DNA of 11,826 nucleotides from Agrocybe praecox. Lineage: Eukaryota > Basidiomycota > Agaricomycetes > Agaricales > Agrocybaceae. The position numbers were made by a program, and so were the translations under genes. Below the pieces are notes generated by a model. The model searched no databases, had not been told where the DNA came from, and saw nothing but the letters and a program-made list of their open reading frames with translations. The DNA lies in NCBI GenBank assembly GCA_964017145.1, contig CAXHKQ010000099.1, forward strand, positions 1 through 11,826, given 5' to 3'. How positions within the stretch are numbered: position 1 is the stretch's first letter; the number at the start of each line of letters is the position of its first letter. This document shows, piece after piece, positions 1-8,715 of the stretch.

Positions 1-100
1 GAAGACCCGATAAACGAATGATAAAAATCAATTTATGGACAAATATCGCTAAAAAAAATTCGGCGATCGACTGTCAGTTATACTCGAAATCAGTTGTTTT

Positions 101-106
101 TTTATT
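101..106 (-). promoter_or_regulatory. Polyadenylation signal of copy 1
   Basis: A canonical AATAAA on the minus strand starts 57 nt past the stop codon. The placement and the similar arrangement in copy 2 (54 nt past its stop) make it the likely 3' end signal. Confidence 0.8.
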
Positions 107-162
107 GGCAAAAAACCATCGTCACAGTCCATTGTTTTCTGTTTGTAGATACAACAGATTGA

Positions 163-389
163 CTACTCAAACAGCTCGTTGTCCTCCATGAAAGCGCGCG
201 GCAGCGACACTTTGCTGGCCGCCTCGCTGTCGAACGTGTACAGCTGCAGATCGGCGGGCAGTGCACAGGTGCCGTTGTTCTCGGCGAACGCCATGCGCTG
301 GTAGCGCTGACGCACCAGATTGGCGGCGGATTTCGGTTGACGTTGGCGCGTGAAAATGCCCTTCTTGTTGCCGCCGACTCGGGTGTAGG
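163..389 (-). CDS. GUSB: Beta-glucuronidase copy 1, exon 4 and stop
   Basis: This 227-nt exon completes codon 629 and encodes residues 630-703, ending in TAG at 163-165. The acceptor is TCCCCTCTCAG before CC TAC ACC. It begins [18 protein letters not shown], which holds the N636 and K638 residues that in this family bind the glucuronate carboxylate, so glucuronide specificity is expected. A tail of about 45 residues follows [11 protein letters not shown] and has no obvious conserved motif. It is about 20 residues longer than the tail of copy 2. The exon lies in the phase expected from exon 3 (phase 1). Confidence 0.95.
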
Positions 390-3300
390 CTGAGAGGGGA
401 GTAGGAGAGAAGGGTATTCATAAATAAAATTAGTTTGCATTCCGGGTGGGTTGGTGAGAACAATTTCTCAAGATCTCTAGACCATCAGACTAATCAACTA
501 ACAATGGAAAAGTACGAGATGGATCGCACTGATCGAAGAGTGCTTTTCAGGGGTGAAACTAGAGCCAAAATAAATGGGCTCTATGGCGGAAGTTATGAGC
601 AGTTTAAGATAGAATAACCGTTGATGATGGCTCTTCCCGCAAAGATGTAACCAATCAAAGATGCCATATCTTGTAACTCGTTACACCGAGACAAAACCCT
701 AAACTATCATTGATCTTTTCGATCCACCTCGTAATCTTCCCTAGTATACCGTGGTCCATTATTTGTCATTGTGCTACATATTGATTTACGTTTTAGTTCC
801 GAGTTTGATCGTGATGAGTGATAAGAATAATGAACTTGATTTTTAGTGGAGTTTAGTAGATTTATATTTGTTGTACGTTGAAAATTTGATCAGGTCAGAT
901 TTGTTCATCCATCTCTTCTGTGAAACCAACAATTTGGAAATACTGCATGAGCGAACGTTTGAAGCACTCTTAGAAAGTGACAAAAATAATACCGTCACAC
1001 GGATTCCCATGGACACAGAAATTATTCTCAAAAATTGCTTCCACTTCCTCCCTTCCCCCTAACTCACCCTGATTCGTCTTGAAATCCGCAAAATTCCAAA
1101 TAAACTCGCCCACAAAGAATGCGCCCGCCTGCTGCGCCAGCACATCGAACGCCCGGAAATGCCGCGCAAACAGCTCCCGCTGATAGTCCTCCGTCCACAC
1201 GAACGACGGCAACAAATGCAGTCCCTCCACCGTGTCCGCCCCATACTCCAGCATCATCACCGGCTTGCCGTGCTTCGCATGCCACTGGCGTGCCTCCTTC
1301 ACCACGCGCCCGGTGACCATGTCCAGTCGGCCCGGATTCGAGTACCATCCGTTGTAGCGATTGAAGCCGATGATGTCCAGATGTTTGCCCGCATGATCGA
1401 CGGTCAACGGCTGCGCCAGCGCAGCTGTCAGCGGACGCGTGGCGTCCAGCGTGCGCGTGAATCGCGCCACCTCGCCAAAGTACGCATCCGCCGCGACATG
1501 CTGCGTCCTGGGCTCATTGGCAATGGACCACATGATCACCGAAGCGTGATTGCGATCGCGAACGATCAGCTCTTCGAGCGATCGCTTGTGCTTGTAGAGT
1601 AGAACTGCGCTGAAGATGTCGGTGTCAACGCTGGGGCACTCATCGATGACCATGATGCCCGCTTCGTCGGCGAACTGCATCGACTCCTCGGAGTAGGGAT
1701 AGTGCGAGGTGCGGTAGGAGTTGGCTCCGACCCAGCGCAGGAGGTCGAAGTCGCGCGTGAGCAGGGCGAGATCGAGGCCTTTGCCTCGGATCTGGAAAGG
1801 GCGTTGGGAAAAATATCGATCAGAAGGAATATATAATATAAGAGGGTTCACAATAGAAATGCGAAGGAATTTCAGGTGTACTCAGAAAATAGAACTAACT
1901 CAATTTACAGGTTTTGTCTAACAAATCAGAATCGTCAACATCAACTTCATCAATCTCTACTCACATCTGAATCCTCGTGCCTTCCGAATCCCCGCATATA
2001 CACCGGCCGCTCATTGATCAGCAACTCCTTCGACGTCCATCGCACCGTCCTAATTCCCACCTTCAGCCTATACACATCCAGCGCCACTCCATCGACCTGC
2101 TCATCGACGCCCATCGCCACCAGTTGCACCTCCAGCGTGTACAAATAGCCCGGCTCCTCGCTCATCAGGTACGGCCACCAAAGCTGCGCATCCGGCACCT
2201 CAACCCATCCGCTCAGGCCTCCAATCCGGCTGGCGCCTCGCGCCACAATCACACCCCATTTGTCGCGCACCTGCACGCGAACGGCCAAGGAAGCGTTCTC
2301 ATTCTGCAGCGCCTCAGCCAGCAGATCATTGGCCGCCGCGACCTCGAAGTGAATGCGACCGATCGGCGCCGCCGTTTCGCTGGCGTTCTTCTGCGTCGGC
2401 CATTCGACGGTCGTTCGGACGATCACCGATTTGATGTGCACGACGGGTGTGGTGTACAGGTGAACGGATCGCTCGATGCCCGCATAGTTGAAGAAGTCAA
2501 AAGTGTAGGTCTGGACGAGGGATTTGCCGTTGCGCAACAGTGGCTCATCGCTGGCCATTTCGAGGACTTGGCCTTGCGGGATGGTGGTGGCGATGAGGGT
2601 GTTGTCGCAGAGGACGGTGATGCGGTTCTCGCCGCCAAAGACGAGGGCGTCGGTGATGTCGGCCTGGGGGGAGGAGTGTGGATTGTATTGAATGTACCAT
2701 AACATACACTGTTGTTTCACTAACATTGGAAGAGTACGGATCTAAACAATCAATGAGTGGCTTTCGAAGGTGAGACTAGAGGCGGAATATGTCATGAATT
2801 TTGAAGATGGGAACTCGCGGAAGTTATAAGCTGTTGAGCGTTTATATTCGTATGGTAATATCTTTTACTATGTTCTACTGGCTTCAATTTCATACTATTC
2901 ATTACAAATCGCCAGTATAGGAATTGTAATTCAATGTGTGTCACATAATGTTTAACGGTTCACCGACAACAAAGGACGTTCAACAATTAAACAAAAACGC
3001 ATGCGGCTAACTCATTATCAAGGCCCGGAACTTAAGGGCCTAAAAAAGTACGCTTTAGGGCCCTAATTTGGTGGATAAAACAGTGAAAAGGGTAAAAAGC
3101 CATGATTTCTCCATGATATTTCGAAAAAATGGGTTAAAAGACTACGTGAAATTTGTTCTTCATGAAATCATCGCCCTAAGCGCATTTCCTTGGATAATAC
3201 TGGTCGCATTTATAATAATAATTTCGTGGCACTACAACCCATTACAGGTCTTGGCCTCCCTTCTATACTCTCCTTGTATGTGAAAAGTAGCAGGGCTTCA

Positions 3301-4802
3301 TAATCGGTTTCGGGTTTAAAGATGCCATGTGATTAGCACAGCGATACAAAGAGTAACCCAAGGCAACATTTAACATCCTTCCTTTGGATCATTGTTGGAA
3401 GAAAAAACCCGCACCCATACCAGAACCTTCCGATCGTGAGGCAGGTACTCTACCCCTACTTCACTCAGACGACACTGGTCGCATTACATGTATTGTATAT
3501 TTTCGGATTACATGTATTGTATATTTTCGGATTAAAAATTATCATAAATATTTAGATTTTTTAAATTATCGATTTAAAAAAAACAAAATTCAGCATACCA
3601 GTATAGTAGTGTTTTTAAAGGGCCTAAAAAAGGCGAAAAGGTCTAAAATAGTTGAAATAAGGGGAAAAGCATCTAAAAAAGGGCTTATAGATAAAAAAGA
3701 GCCTAACGTACAAAAAGGGGCAAAAAGGGAAAAAGGGGATAAAGTATATTTCATTTCAATCGTACGAAAACGTGACGCATAATCGTAGTTACAAATGTTC
3801 TGTAGGATGAACAAGAAAAAAAGGATTTTCCCTTAACTTCCGGGCCTTGCTCATTATACATCAAGGCATGCAATATAAAACAAATTAGGTCGATGAGTCT
3901 CGCCCTTGCAAAGAATCGCTTAGACTTTTATGAAATTATCGAATTTGACTCCATGCATGGTTTTCCTCGATGTACCTAGTATTATTGGGGCCAGGAATAT
4001 GAAAAATTGCTGAGTGATGCCTGTGATGTACATTTAGCGATTAGCGAAAATTCGTATTGAATATATTGAACCGTTGCCAAGTAGTAAATTCGTTACTATC
4101 GAATTAATAAGGGACATGTAAGGGATATACAATGCAAGAAATTTCTTCAAAGTGTGACAAAGAGACCATCTCGTGGGACTTTCGATAGCGAAATGTTCTA
4201 TGTGCACATTCAGCACAGAGCTCAATAATTTTGTGTAATCGTTCTCAAGATACGTTGGCATATTGGTAGGTCATTCTCATCTCCAATATGTCATGTAATA
4301 TGTGTTATTTATCTTGAAACAATTCTCCCCACCAACCTACCTGAAACGGCAGATGTCCGATCTCGTGCCTCGCAACCTGCTTCCCATTCACCCACACCAT
4401 CGCCTCGTAATGCACGCTGCCGAAGCGCAGCCAAACGCGTCGGTTCTGCGACCACGCCAGCGGCACAAAAAACCGCCGATCGTACCACACCGTTCCGACG
4501 TGGTCGCGCAGCTCGCGATCCACGGTCACATCGTTGTAGCTGGCCGGCACCGGCATCGCGATGGTGGGGCGCGAGCGCTGCAGATCGCGCTCGTACCAGC
4601 GCTCGACGATGCCCTGCATCGGAGCCGATTGGTTGGAGCGCACAAAGTTCCACATGCCGTCGAGCGAGCGCACTTCGCGCGTTTCCGACTCGTGCGGGTA
4701 GAGGCACGGTTCGACGGGGGCGGCGGCGGCGCCGGCGGCCGTTGCCGACGTCATCGTGTGGACGGCGTAGAGCAGGGTGAAGAGGAGCGTGACGAAGCGC
4801 AT
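163..4802 (-). CDS. GUSB: Beta-glucuronidase (GH2), copy 1, complete, four exons
   Basis: The enzyme hydrolyses terminal beta-D-glucuronic acid from glycosaminoglycans and glucuronides, usually in lysosomes or after secretion. Joining 4802-4341, 2663-1965, 1791-1068 and 389-163 on the minus strand gives 2112 nt and 703 residues, with every junction GT/AG and in frame. By family analogy, residues 1 to about 26 are a signal peptide, about 40-225 the sugar-binding jelly roll, about 226-365 the immunoglobulin-like sandwich and about 366-650 the TIM barrel. Visible active-site residues are acid/base E480 (WSIANEP), Y533 (NRYNGWY), nucleophile E569 (LEYGAD) and the carboxylate-binding N-x-K pair N636/K638 (GGNKKG). 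The GH2 signature NSYRTSHYP lies at 411-419. Possible N-glycosylation sites are N57, N247, N277 and N667. Human GUSB has 651 residues, so the length fits. The start is the only ATG placed just before a signal peptide. Function is inferred from the family; homology is not in doubt. Confidence 0.96.
390..1067 (-). other. Intron 3 of copy 1 (678 bp)
   Basis: The donor GTGAGT starts at 1067 and the acceptor CTCTCAG ends at 390. The intron is AT-rich and contains a short repeat (about 497-603) also found in intron 1. The matching position in copy 2 has no intron. Short ORFs in both directions (such as 435-617 and 868-1062) have no recognisable content. Confidence 0.93.
497..603 (+). repeat. Short dispersed repeat, copy in intron 3
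   Basis: The stretch CTAACAATGGAAAAGTACG, then a GTGAAACTAGAG block, then CGGAAGTTATGAGC matches 2719-2835 in the same orientation and order, with substitutions and small indels between blocks. It could be two remnants of one old element or a partial duplication between introns. No ends or target-site duplication are recognisable. Confidence 0.55.
1068..1791 (-). CDS. GUSB: Beta-glucuronidase copy 1, exon 3 (catalytic barrel)
   Basis: This 724-nt exon encodes residues 388-628 plus the first base of codon 629. The acceptor CTTTCCAG precedes ATC CGA GGC, giving RHEDSD-IRGKG across the junction, as in animal homologues. It holds most of the active site: the GH2 signature at 411-419, the acid/base E480, Y533, the nucleophile E569 and [11 protein letters not shown] (618-628). 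The donor is CAGG followed by GTGAGT at 1067 downward. Reading through it would add residues unrelated to the family, which supports a real intron here. Copy 2 has an intron inside the region matching this exon, at the YFG/VA position; copy 1 has none there. Confidence 0.95.
1792..1964 (-). other. Intron 2 of copy 1 (173 bp)
   Basis: The donor GTGAGT begins at 1964 and the acceptor TTTCCAG ends at 1792, both in phase 0. It is short and AT-rich, of a size usual for insects. Apart from the splice signals I see nothing in it. Confidence 0.95.
1965..2663 (-). CDS. GUSB: Beta-glucuronidase copy 1, exon 2
   Basis: This 699-nt exon encodes residues 155-387, phase 0 at both ends. The acceptor is a C-rich tract ending CCCCCCAG before GCC GAC ATC. 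The exon completes the jelly roll ([21 protein letters not shown], residues 206-226; the FDFFNYAG core is typical of beta-glucuronidases). It then covers the immunoglobulin-like domain through LWWPYLM (315-321) and VGIRTV (356-361), and enters the barrel at RHEDSD (382-387). It ends at GAT before the donor GTGAGT. A 60% GC composition and dense reverse-strand frames create antisense shadow ORFs that are not genes. A seven-residue difference from the family HGVNKHED pattern (here RGFGRHED) is the one visible departure in a conserved loop. Confidence 0.95.
2719..2835 (+). repeat. Short dispersed repeat, copy in intron 1
   Basis: This is the partner of the repeat at 497-603. Shared blocks are CTAACATTGGAAGAGTACG, GTGAGACTAGAG and CGGAAGTTATAAGCTGTT, in the same order. 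Similarity fades outside them. It lies just inside the 3' end of intron 1. Confidence 0.55.
3019..3849. mobile_element. Non-autonomous hAT-like element (831 bp) with 8-bp TSD
   Basis: The ends are inverted repeats of 20 bp with one mismatch: CAAGGCCCGGAACTTAAGGG at 3019-3038 and its complement at 3830-3849. They are flanked by an exact 8-bp direct repeat, CTCATTAT, at 3011-3018 and 3850-3857. An 8-bp duplication and a terminus beginning CAAGG are features of the hAT superfamily. A 15-bp subterminal motif, AAGGGCCTAAAAAAG, occurs at 3034-3048 and again at 3618-3632 with degenerate relatives nearby; such repeats are typical transposase-binding sites. The interior is AT-rich and low in complexity, and its two ORFs (3068-3283, 3384-3782) do not resemble a transposase. 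It depends on an enzyme coded elsewhere, if it moves at all. Confidence 0.82.
3483..3530 (+). repeat. Tandem 24-bp duplication
   Basis: Two exact head-to-tail copies of a 24-bp unit (3483-3506 and 3507-3530) beginning ATTACATGTATTG, followed by a further ATT. It lies inside the hAT-like element and produces an eight-residue repeat in a spurious ORF. Confidence 0.95.
3858..4035 (+). repeat. Dispersed repeat family R1, copy A (right part)
   Basis: From GGCATGCAATA onwards this matches 10649-10818 in the same orientation. Landmarks are GATGAGTCTCGCCCTTGCA, ATCGAAT, TGCATGG and a final AAAATTG-TGAGTGATGC block. A short left part of the same repeat (about 2983-3018) precedes the hAT-like element, so that element appears to have landed inside it. 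A possible weak further match lies near 4216 (CTCAATAATTTTGTGT) against 10859. Confidence 0.65.
4341..4802 (-). CDS. GUSB: Beta-glucuronidase copy 1, exon 1
   Basis: This 462-nt exon encodes residues 1-154. The start codon is at 4800-4802 in the context GTCGCCATGC. Residues 1 to about 14 are a hydrophobic signal-peptide core ([16 protein letters not shown]), followed by an Ala-rich stretch where cleavage probably falls (about 20-26). The mature N-terminus continues with [10 protein letters not shown] and the family motif [11 protein letters not shown], then the jelly-roll motif [20 protein letters not shown]. The exon ends in phase 0 at CAG before the donor GTAGGT, so the protein reads LPFQ then ADITDAL across the junction, matching the family pattern of LPFEADIS. 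A TTAAATAT on the minus strand around 4853-4860 could be a TATA-like element, but this is weak. Confidence 0.94.
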
Positions 4803-5095
4803 GGCGACGGAGCTAACAGCTGTATGGCGGGGGTGGAAATGTTGATTGCAACATATTTAATCGGTCTAATGTAGGGATGAGTATGGATGATTGATGAGCC
4901 CATTAATTTCTTAATCGTGACCCTGATACTGAAGGAGGCAATAACGGTTATTCGGAATAATTACTACAACATGGTTCATTATGTCATGTTAAAATCGGTG
5001 TTCTGGTGCCACCACTCTCAAATCCATCAAATTTTCCGGAAGTGTCATCTTTTAAATGAGATATTAAAAATTTTCATGACATTTAAGAAAGTATG
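4803..5095. other. 5' flank of copy 1, no gene seen
   Basis: The first 50 bases upstream of the start codon are C-rich on the minus strand (5' untranslated region), followed by the weak TTAAATAT already noted. The rest is AT-rich and lacks recognisable promoter motifs. The short plus-strand ORF at 4887-5159 has no recognisable content and runs into a repeat. Confidence 0.5.
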
Positions 5096-5345
5096 TCGTA
5101 ACACGCGGTTCATGAAATACGGGCTAATGGAGAAGTGGGAATATTGTTTCTTGATGTAGCTCTTTTTTTTAATGGAAAAAGTGCGGCTGGAGCCAAAACA
5201 TTTCTTATTACGTGTGGTGCAGGTTCTTCCCCATACGAAAACAAAAATAGTTATTGTTTTCCAAAACTCCGTACCTGCTGTTTGGGCACCTAAGACGAAG
5301 CGCGAAATCTACGTGTCGGTCACTGACGAAAACATAGTCATATTC
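5096..5345 (+). repeat. Repeat family R2, fragment
   Basis: This stretch aligns along its length with 7845-8093 inside the TA-flanked element. Landmarks are ACACGCGGTTCATGAAATACGG, TTTCTTGATGTAGC, the exact AAAAGTGCGGCTGGAGCCAA, GGTGCAGGTTCTT, TTGTTTTCCAAAACT and ACTGACGAAAACAT. I could not find terminal inverted repeats around it, so it seems to be a truncated relative. It is not coding: the frames it opens differ between the two copies. Confidence 0.8.
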
Positions 5346-6329
5346 TTTTCTCGTCATATTCTAATGGCTATTACAAATGAACTAACAAAGATATCTTGGT
5401 CGGATTTTTGTCCATCAATAGCTTTCATGTACCCTGTGAATTTGTAGATCTCACACTAGAGTCCTTCCTTTCCAGCAATGAAAACAATCCATCGACCTAT
5501 TTTCCTACTTTCTCGAATATTCTGAAGTGTATGCCTGGAAGTAAGACACGTACTCGACGAAAATGAAAGTTAATCGAAAGGCGCCAGGTCTCATAAGTAC
5601 AGCAAGGCGAATTAAAGCCATCTCCTGAGCGAAGGAATCGTTATATTGACCACTTTGGCTGAAAGCGCTGAAAAAATGCTCATGGAAAATGTGGCTGTTA
5701 AATAGTTTTGTTCGTGATTTCGAGCCTATTTTCGCGGTTTTTGATCAAATGGAGGCTACAATTTATATTTTATCGTTAGTTACGACGGTATCAACTGTTT
5801 CGTAGGTTTTAAGTCCTTTTTGTCCAATGCTTCCTGCTGATCCCATCACAAATATACCTTTGTCGACCTCCCACTTTGGCAATATATATTGTCGGATGTG
5901 TTGGCGATATTTGTAATATTCCACGTTTAAGGTACTCGAAATGTATTTTCTTTCTATCGCCAATTGAAATCCGTTGTTTGTGATATTAGACGGAAAGTGA
6001 TGAAAATTAGATCAGAATAATATCACACAAAACATGTAGAATCGTATATTTTTTGTAAGTCAATGGGAAAACACCAACTTCAACTTTACCCACAAACTGT
6101 TGACGTTATAAACCTGTCAGACTAGTCGGGTGGTCGTTCTGCACGGGTTGAATGAAAAAAGATGATTTGTGTCGGCGAAAACGTTATTGTCGCTGTTCGA
6201 CATTTCGATCTAATGTTTACGGACTTCGTACAGTTGAGCCGATAACACTTATTGGCTAAGAAACTTGAGACCATAATTGTCCTAAGAACTGTTATTAGGA
6301 CAAAATGCATACTTAGCTTCGGTCAATCA
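5346..6329. other. AT-rich intergenic DNA, nothing recognised
   Basis: I find no gene, RNA, repeat pair or clear signal. Two minus-strand ORFs (5763-5963, 66 residues; 6122-6310, 62 residues) have no recognisable motif and are of the length expected by chance. Confidence 0.6.
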
Positions 6330-7802
6330 CGCACCACAAAAACCATTATAAATGGTCGACAACGTCACATAAAATATGCATGTCGCTCGTGATGATTTAG
6401 GACGCCAAGCGACAAGCCTATTTATTTGTTCTACAATGTATCGCAGCTCGCAGCTCGAGCAGAACACTGCCAGCGATGCATTAGAAAATTATGCTAATAA
6501 GAACTCGCGCCCGCCGACTGTCGCACGAGAGACTGGCACGAATGTCAATAAATTGTCGGATCACACACTGTTTGTGCGTGTGACAGAGTATACTAGTGGC
6601 AATGTTCTCGTTTATGCTGACATAAAAGCACTCTGTATGCCATCGGATCGCGAAATAAGAAAGCTGTTAGCGCGGAATTAATTCACTCCACGCATTTGGG
6701 TCGGTGATTTTATCATCTGGCGTCAGAACAATCAGGAACAGAACACGAACGCACAATGTGCGGCATTATCAAATACCAAATAGCAGCTACTTGGTCAGCG
6801 AGCTTTTCGATGAATATTCAAATCGTGCGCATCTAATTAAAATCGCACCGCCACCGCACGCAGAACGATTGGCCAGAGCTTATCGAAGAATCAATCCGTT
6901 GCGCGTCGCGCCGCCTGCACTATACGATTTAGTTGCATAATATTTTACTTTATTATTGAATAGCGACGCACGAGACGATTCGCACGCGATGATAGATGAC
7001 CGTCGACGACCGTAAAAGGCGGATCTCCACACACACACCGCGTAATGTGTTAATGTGGCTGGGATTTATAGCCAATGTACGTGTGATCGTACAGTGTCCG
7101 TGTCGAGTATGAGCAAGAAATAGCAACTTAAATCGTTAATTCGTTTCGCACTGTTTAATTGACTTCAATTGATTGTTTTTTCCATGGGGGTGGGAGCGGG
7201 GGTGGATTCACAATGCACACTATCAACACTACTCTAAAACATCGTGGGTGGTCCGAGCACCACGAGGCCATTGACCCACTTAGCATAAAACGTCTTTCTT
7301 CGACCGCTGTTTTCACGCAATTACGAATAAACACTCACATTGGCTTATTACAATATCTTGAACGGCACCCACTTCAGACAGTGGTAGTCAAACAATACAC
7401 TCGATTATATCGATATGATATCCGCACCGAATTGCGCCCAGTTAATGTGGGGGGGTGCTGATCAACAGGTTTCTGTATGCGACCGCGAACAATGGTATAA
7501 AACTCGCGAGCGCAGAGCTGCGTGTTATGTTTACAAACAAACACTCGCCGTCCGACTGAAGATGAACCGGAATGAACGGCCGCATTTATACTCGGTGGGG
7601 GCTGCCGCCTCTATGCGTGTGTGTTGGCCGCTCGGCTGGTCGTCGATGGAGACGCTGTTTACGATGGGCACACACACTCACAAGCATGCACGCACGCACA
7701 GTGTCAACGCTCGCTTTCGTAGTTTGGCGCGAGCACTGCGAGGTGCAAGAGCAGCGACAAGCTTCGGCCGTAACCGCACAGTTTAGTCTATAAGTTCAAT
7801 AT
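6330..7802. other. Intermediate-GC intergenic region with TATA-like boxes
   Basis: Base composition here is clearly less AT-rich than on either side, with many CG and CACA/CGCAC steps. It resumes after the TA-flanked element at about 8860-9540. Plus-strand ORFs (6376-6681, 6704-6940, 7159-7461, 7415-7786) have no domain I recognise. TATA-like words occur at 7496-7502 and, on the plus strand beyond the element, at 9480-9487. It could be a regulatory region, an unrecognised noncoding gene, or an old GC-richer insertion; the sequence does not decide. Confidence 0.4.
7496..7502 (+). promoter_or_regulatory. Possible TATA box
   Basis: TATAAAA is preceded by GG and followed by a GC-rich stretch, a plausible core-promoter setting. 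A plus-strand frame of 75 codons opens at ATG 7562, about 60 bp downstream, and runs to 7786, but its product looks like low-information sequence. No convincing initiator is seen, so this may be chance. Confidence 0.25.
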
Positions 7803-7804
7803 TA

Positions 7805-8713
7805 GAGTAGATGCTCCAGCAATCGGACACTCGCTAAATTGTTCAACACGCGATTCATCAAATACGGATTATTGGAAAAAGGTAATTTCGTTTCTTGATG
7901 TAGCACGGTTTTCTGATGGGAAAAGTGCGGCTGGAGCCAAAACATGTTTTATTTCGTGTGATGCAGGTTCTTTTTCCATCAGAAAATAAAATTCGCAATT
8001 GTTTTCCAAAACTTCGTACATGCTATTTGGGTACAGAAGACGATGCGTGCAGTCGACGTCTGAAACTGTCGGTTACTGACGAAAACATCAATAAGTTCAC
8101 CAAATAGTTTTAGAAACAGAAAAGTTTGACAGTTGAAGACTCCTGATTCCCTAAAGATACGAAAACAATGTTTAGACATATCGTGTATGCGATTTTGGGG
8201 ATACGAGAGCATTTTGCGGAGAGGGTGCCGCGATTACGCAATAACTGACAATTGTCAAAATCAACAATTGGCCTATGGATTGTGGTCTCATTCACGGTTT
8301 TATCCGTATTCGGCCCTTAGTGACTATTATCAATTTCCAAACTCAATATGGTGTCTTCATGGAAAGAATGATATAAATCGCGAAAAATACAATTTTTCAT
8401 CAAAAAGATTATGTTTTCATCACTTTTCCCGGGACTTTGTGAACCATGTAGTATAATTGTAATGCCTTCAAAATATGTCGATTATCGTGTAACGCAGGCT
8501 CTTGAAAAAAGTGTCCGATTTATAGGAGCACACATTTTGAAACGACGTAAAAACATGTCTTCGGTTTTTCAATTCTAGCCGAGTTCGGTTAAATTATACA
8601 AAAGAACTTCGTATTGACAAAAATGTGGGGAGGGAAATTGTGTAACTATGTTTTTAGTTTTTAAAATTCGGTTGGAAAATACGAAAAGTGCCCGATTGCT
8701 GGAGCATCTACTC
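7805..8713. mobile_element. TA-flanked inverted-repeat element (909 bp), MITE-like
   Basis: Terminal inverted repeats of 27 bp with one mismatch lie at 7805-7831 (beginning GAGTAGATGCTCCAGCAATC) and 8687-8713, bordered by TA at 7803-7804 and 8714-8715. A TA duplication points to Tc1/mariner-type mobilisation. Because TA is its own complement, the duplication cannot be told apart from a two-base extension of the repeats. There is no transposase frame inside. The left third is related to 5096-5345. The right half contains a diverged copy of part of that segment (about 8475-8505) followed by an end-like word (8509-8530), so the element looks composite. Confidence 0.78.
7845..8093 (+). repeat. 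Repeat family R2, copy within the TA-flanked element
   Basis: This is the partner of 5096-5345 and shares the same landmark words in the same order, including an exact AAAAGTGCGGCTGGAGCCAA. It starts about 15 bp inside the left inverted repeat, so it is probably an original part of the transposon family. Confidence 0.8.
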
Positions 8714-8715
8714 TA

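Larger units (their letters stand above)
2664..4340 (-). other. Intron 1 of copy 1 (1677 bp), transposon-bearing
   Basis: The donor GTAGGT begins at 4340 and the acceptor CCCCCCAG ends at 2664, phase 0. Roughly half of it is an inserted hAT-like element (3019-3849). It also carries a short repeat shared with intron 3 (2719-2835) and part of a dispersed repeat (2983-3018 plus 3858-4035) shared with the DNA 3' of copy 2. I see no gene in 4036-4340. Confidence 0.93.

Noticed and set aside
1119..1602. Plus-strand ORFs of 65 and 147 residues opposite exon 3
   Set aside because: They are shadows of GC-rich beta-glucuronidase codons on the other strand. Their products are Pro/Arg/His-rich and have no recognisable family.
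1977..2702. Plus-strand ORF of 241 residues opposite exon 2
   Set aside because: Long, but it is the complement of a real coding exon and runs on past its acceptor. The product is low-information sequence.
3384..3782. ORF of 132 residues with a Lys-rich tail
   Set aside because: It lies inside the hAT-like element. Its content comes from a 24-bp tandem duplication and from purine-rich repeated words, and it has no transposase motif.
4302..4874. Plus-strand ORF of 190 residues opposite exon 1
   Set aside because: Antisense shadow of exon 1, with Gly/Ala/Arg-rich composition caused by that exon.
5763..5963. Minus-strand ORF of 66 residues
   Set aside because: Short, AT-rich, with no upstream promoter, splice context or recognised motif.
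6376..6940. Two consecutive plus-strand ORFs (101 and 78 residues)
   Set aside because: They are in different frames with no splice sites that clearly join them, and no domain is recognised. I treat them as unproven rather than as a gene.
7159..7786. Overlapping plus-strand ORFs downstream of a G-rich run
   Set aside because: The products are rich in His/Thr/Arg from CACA/GCAC simple sequence, and the frames overlap.
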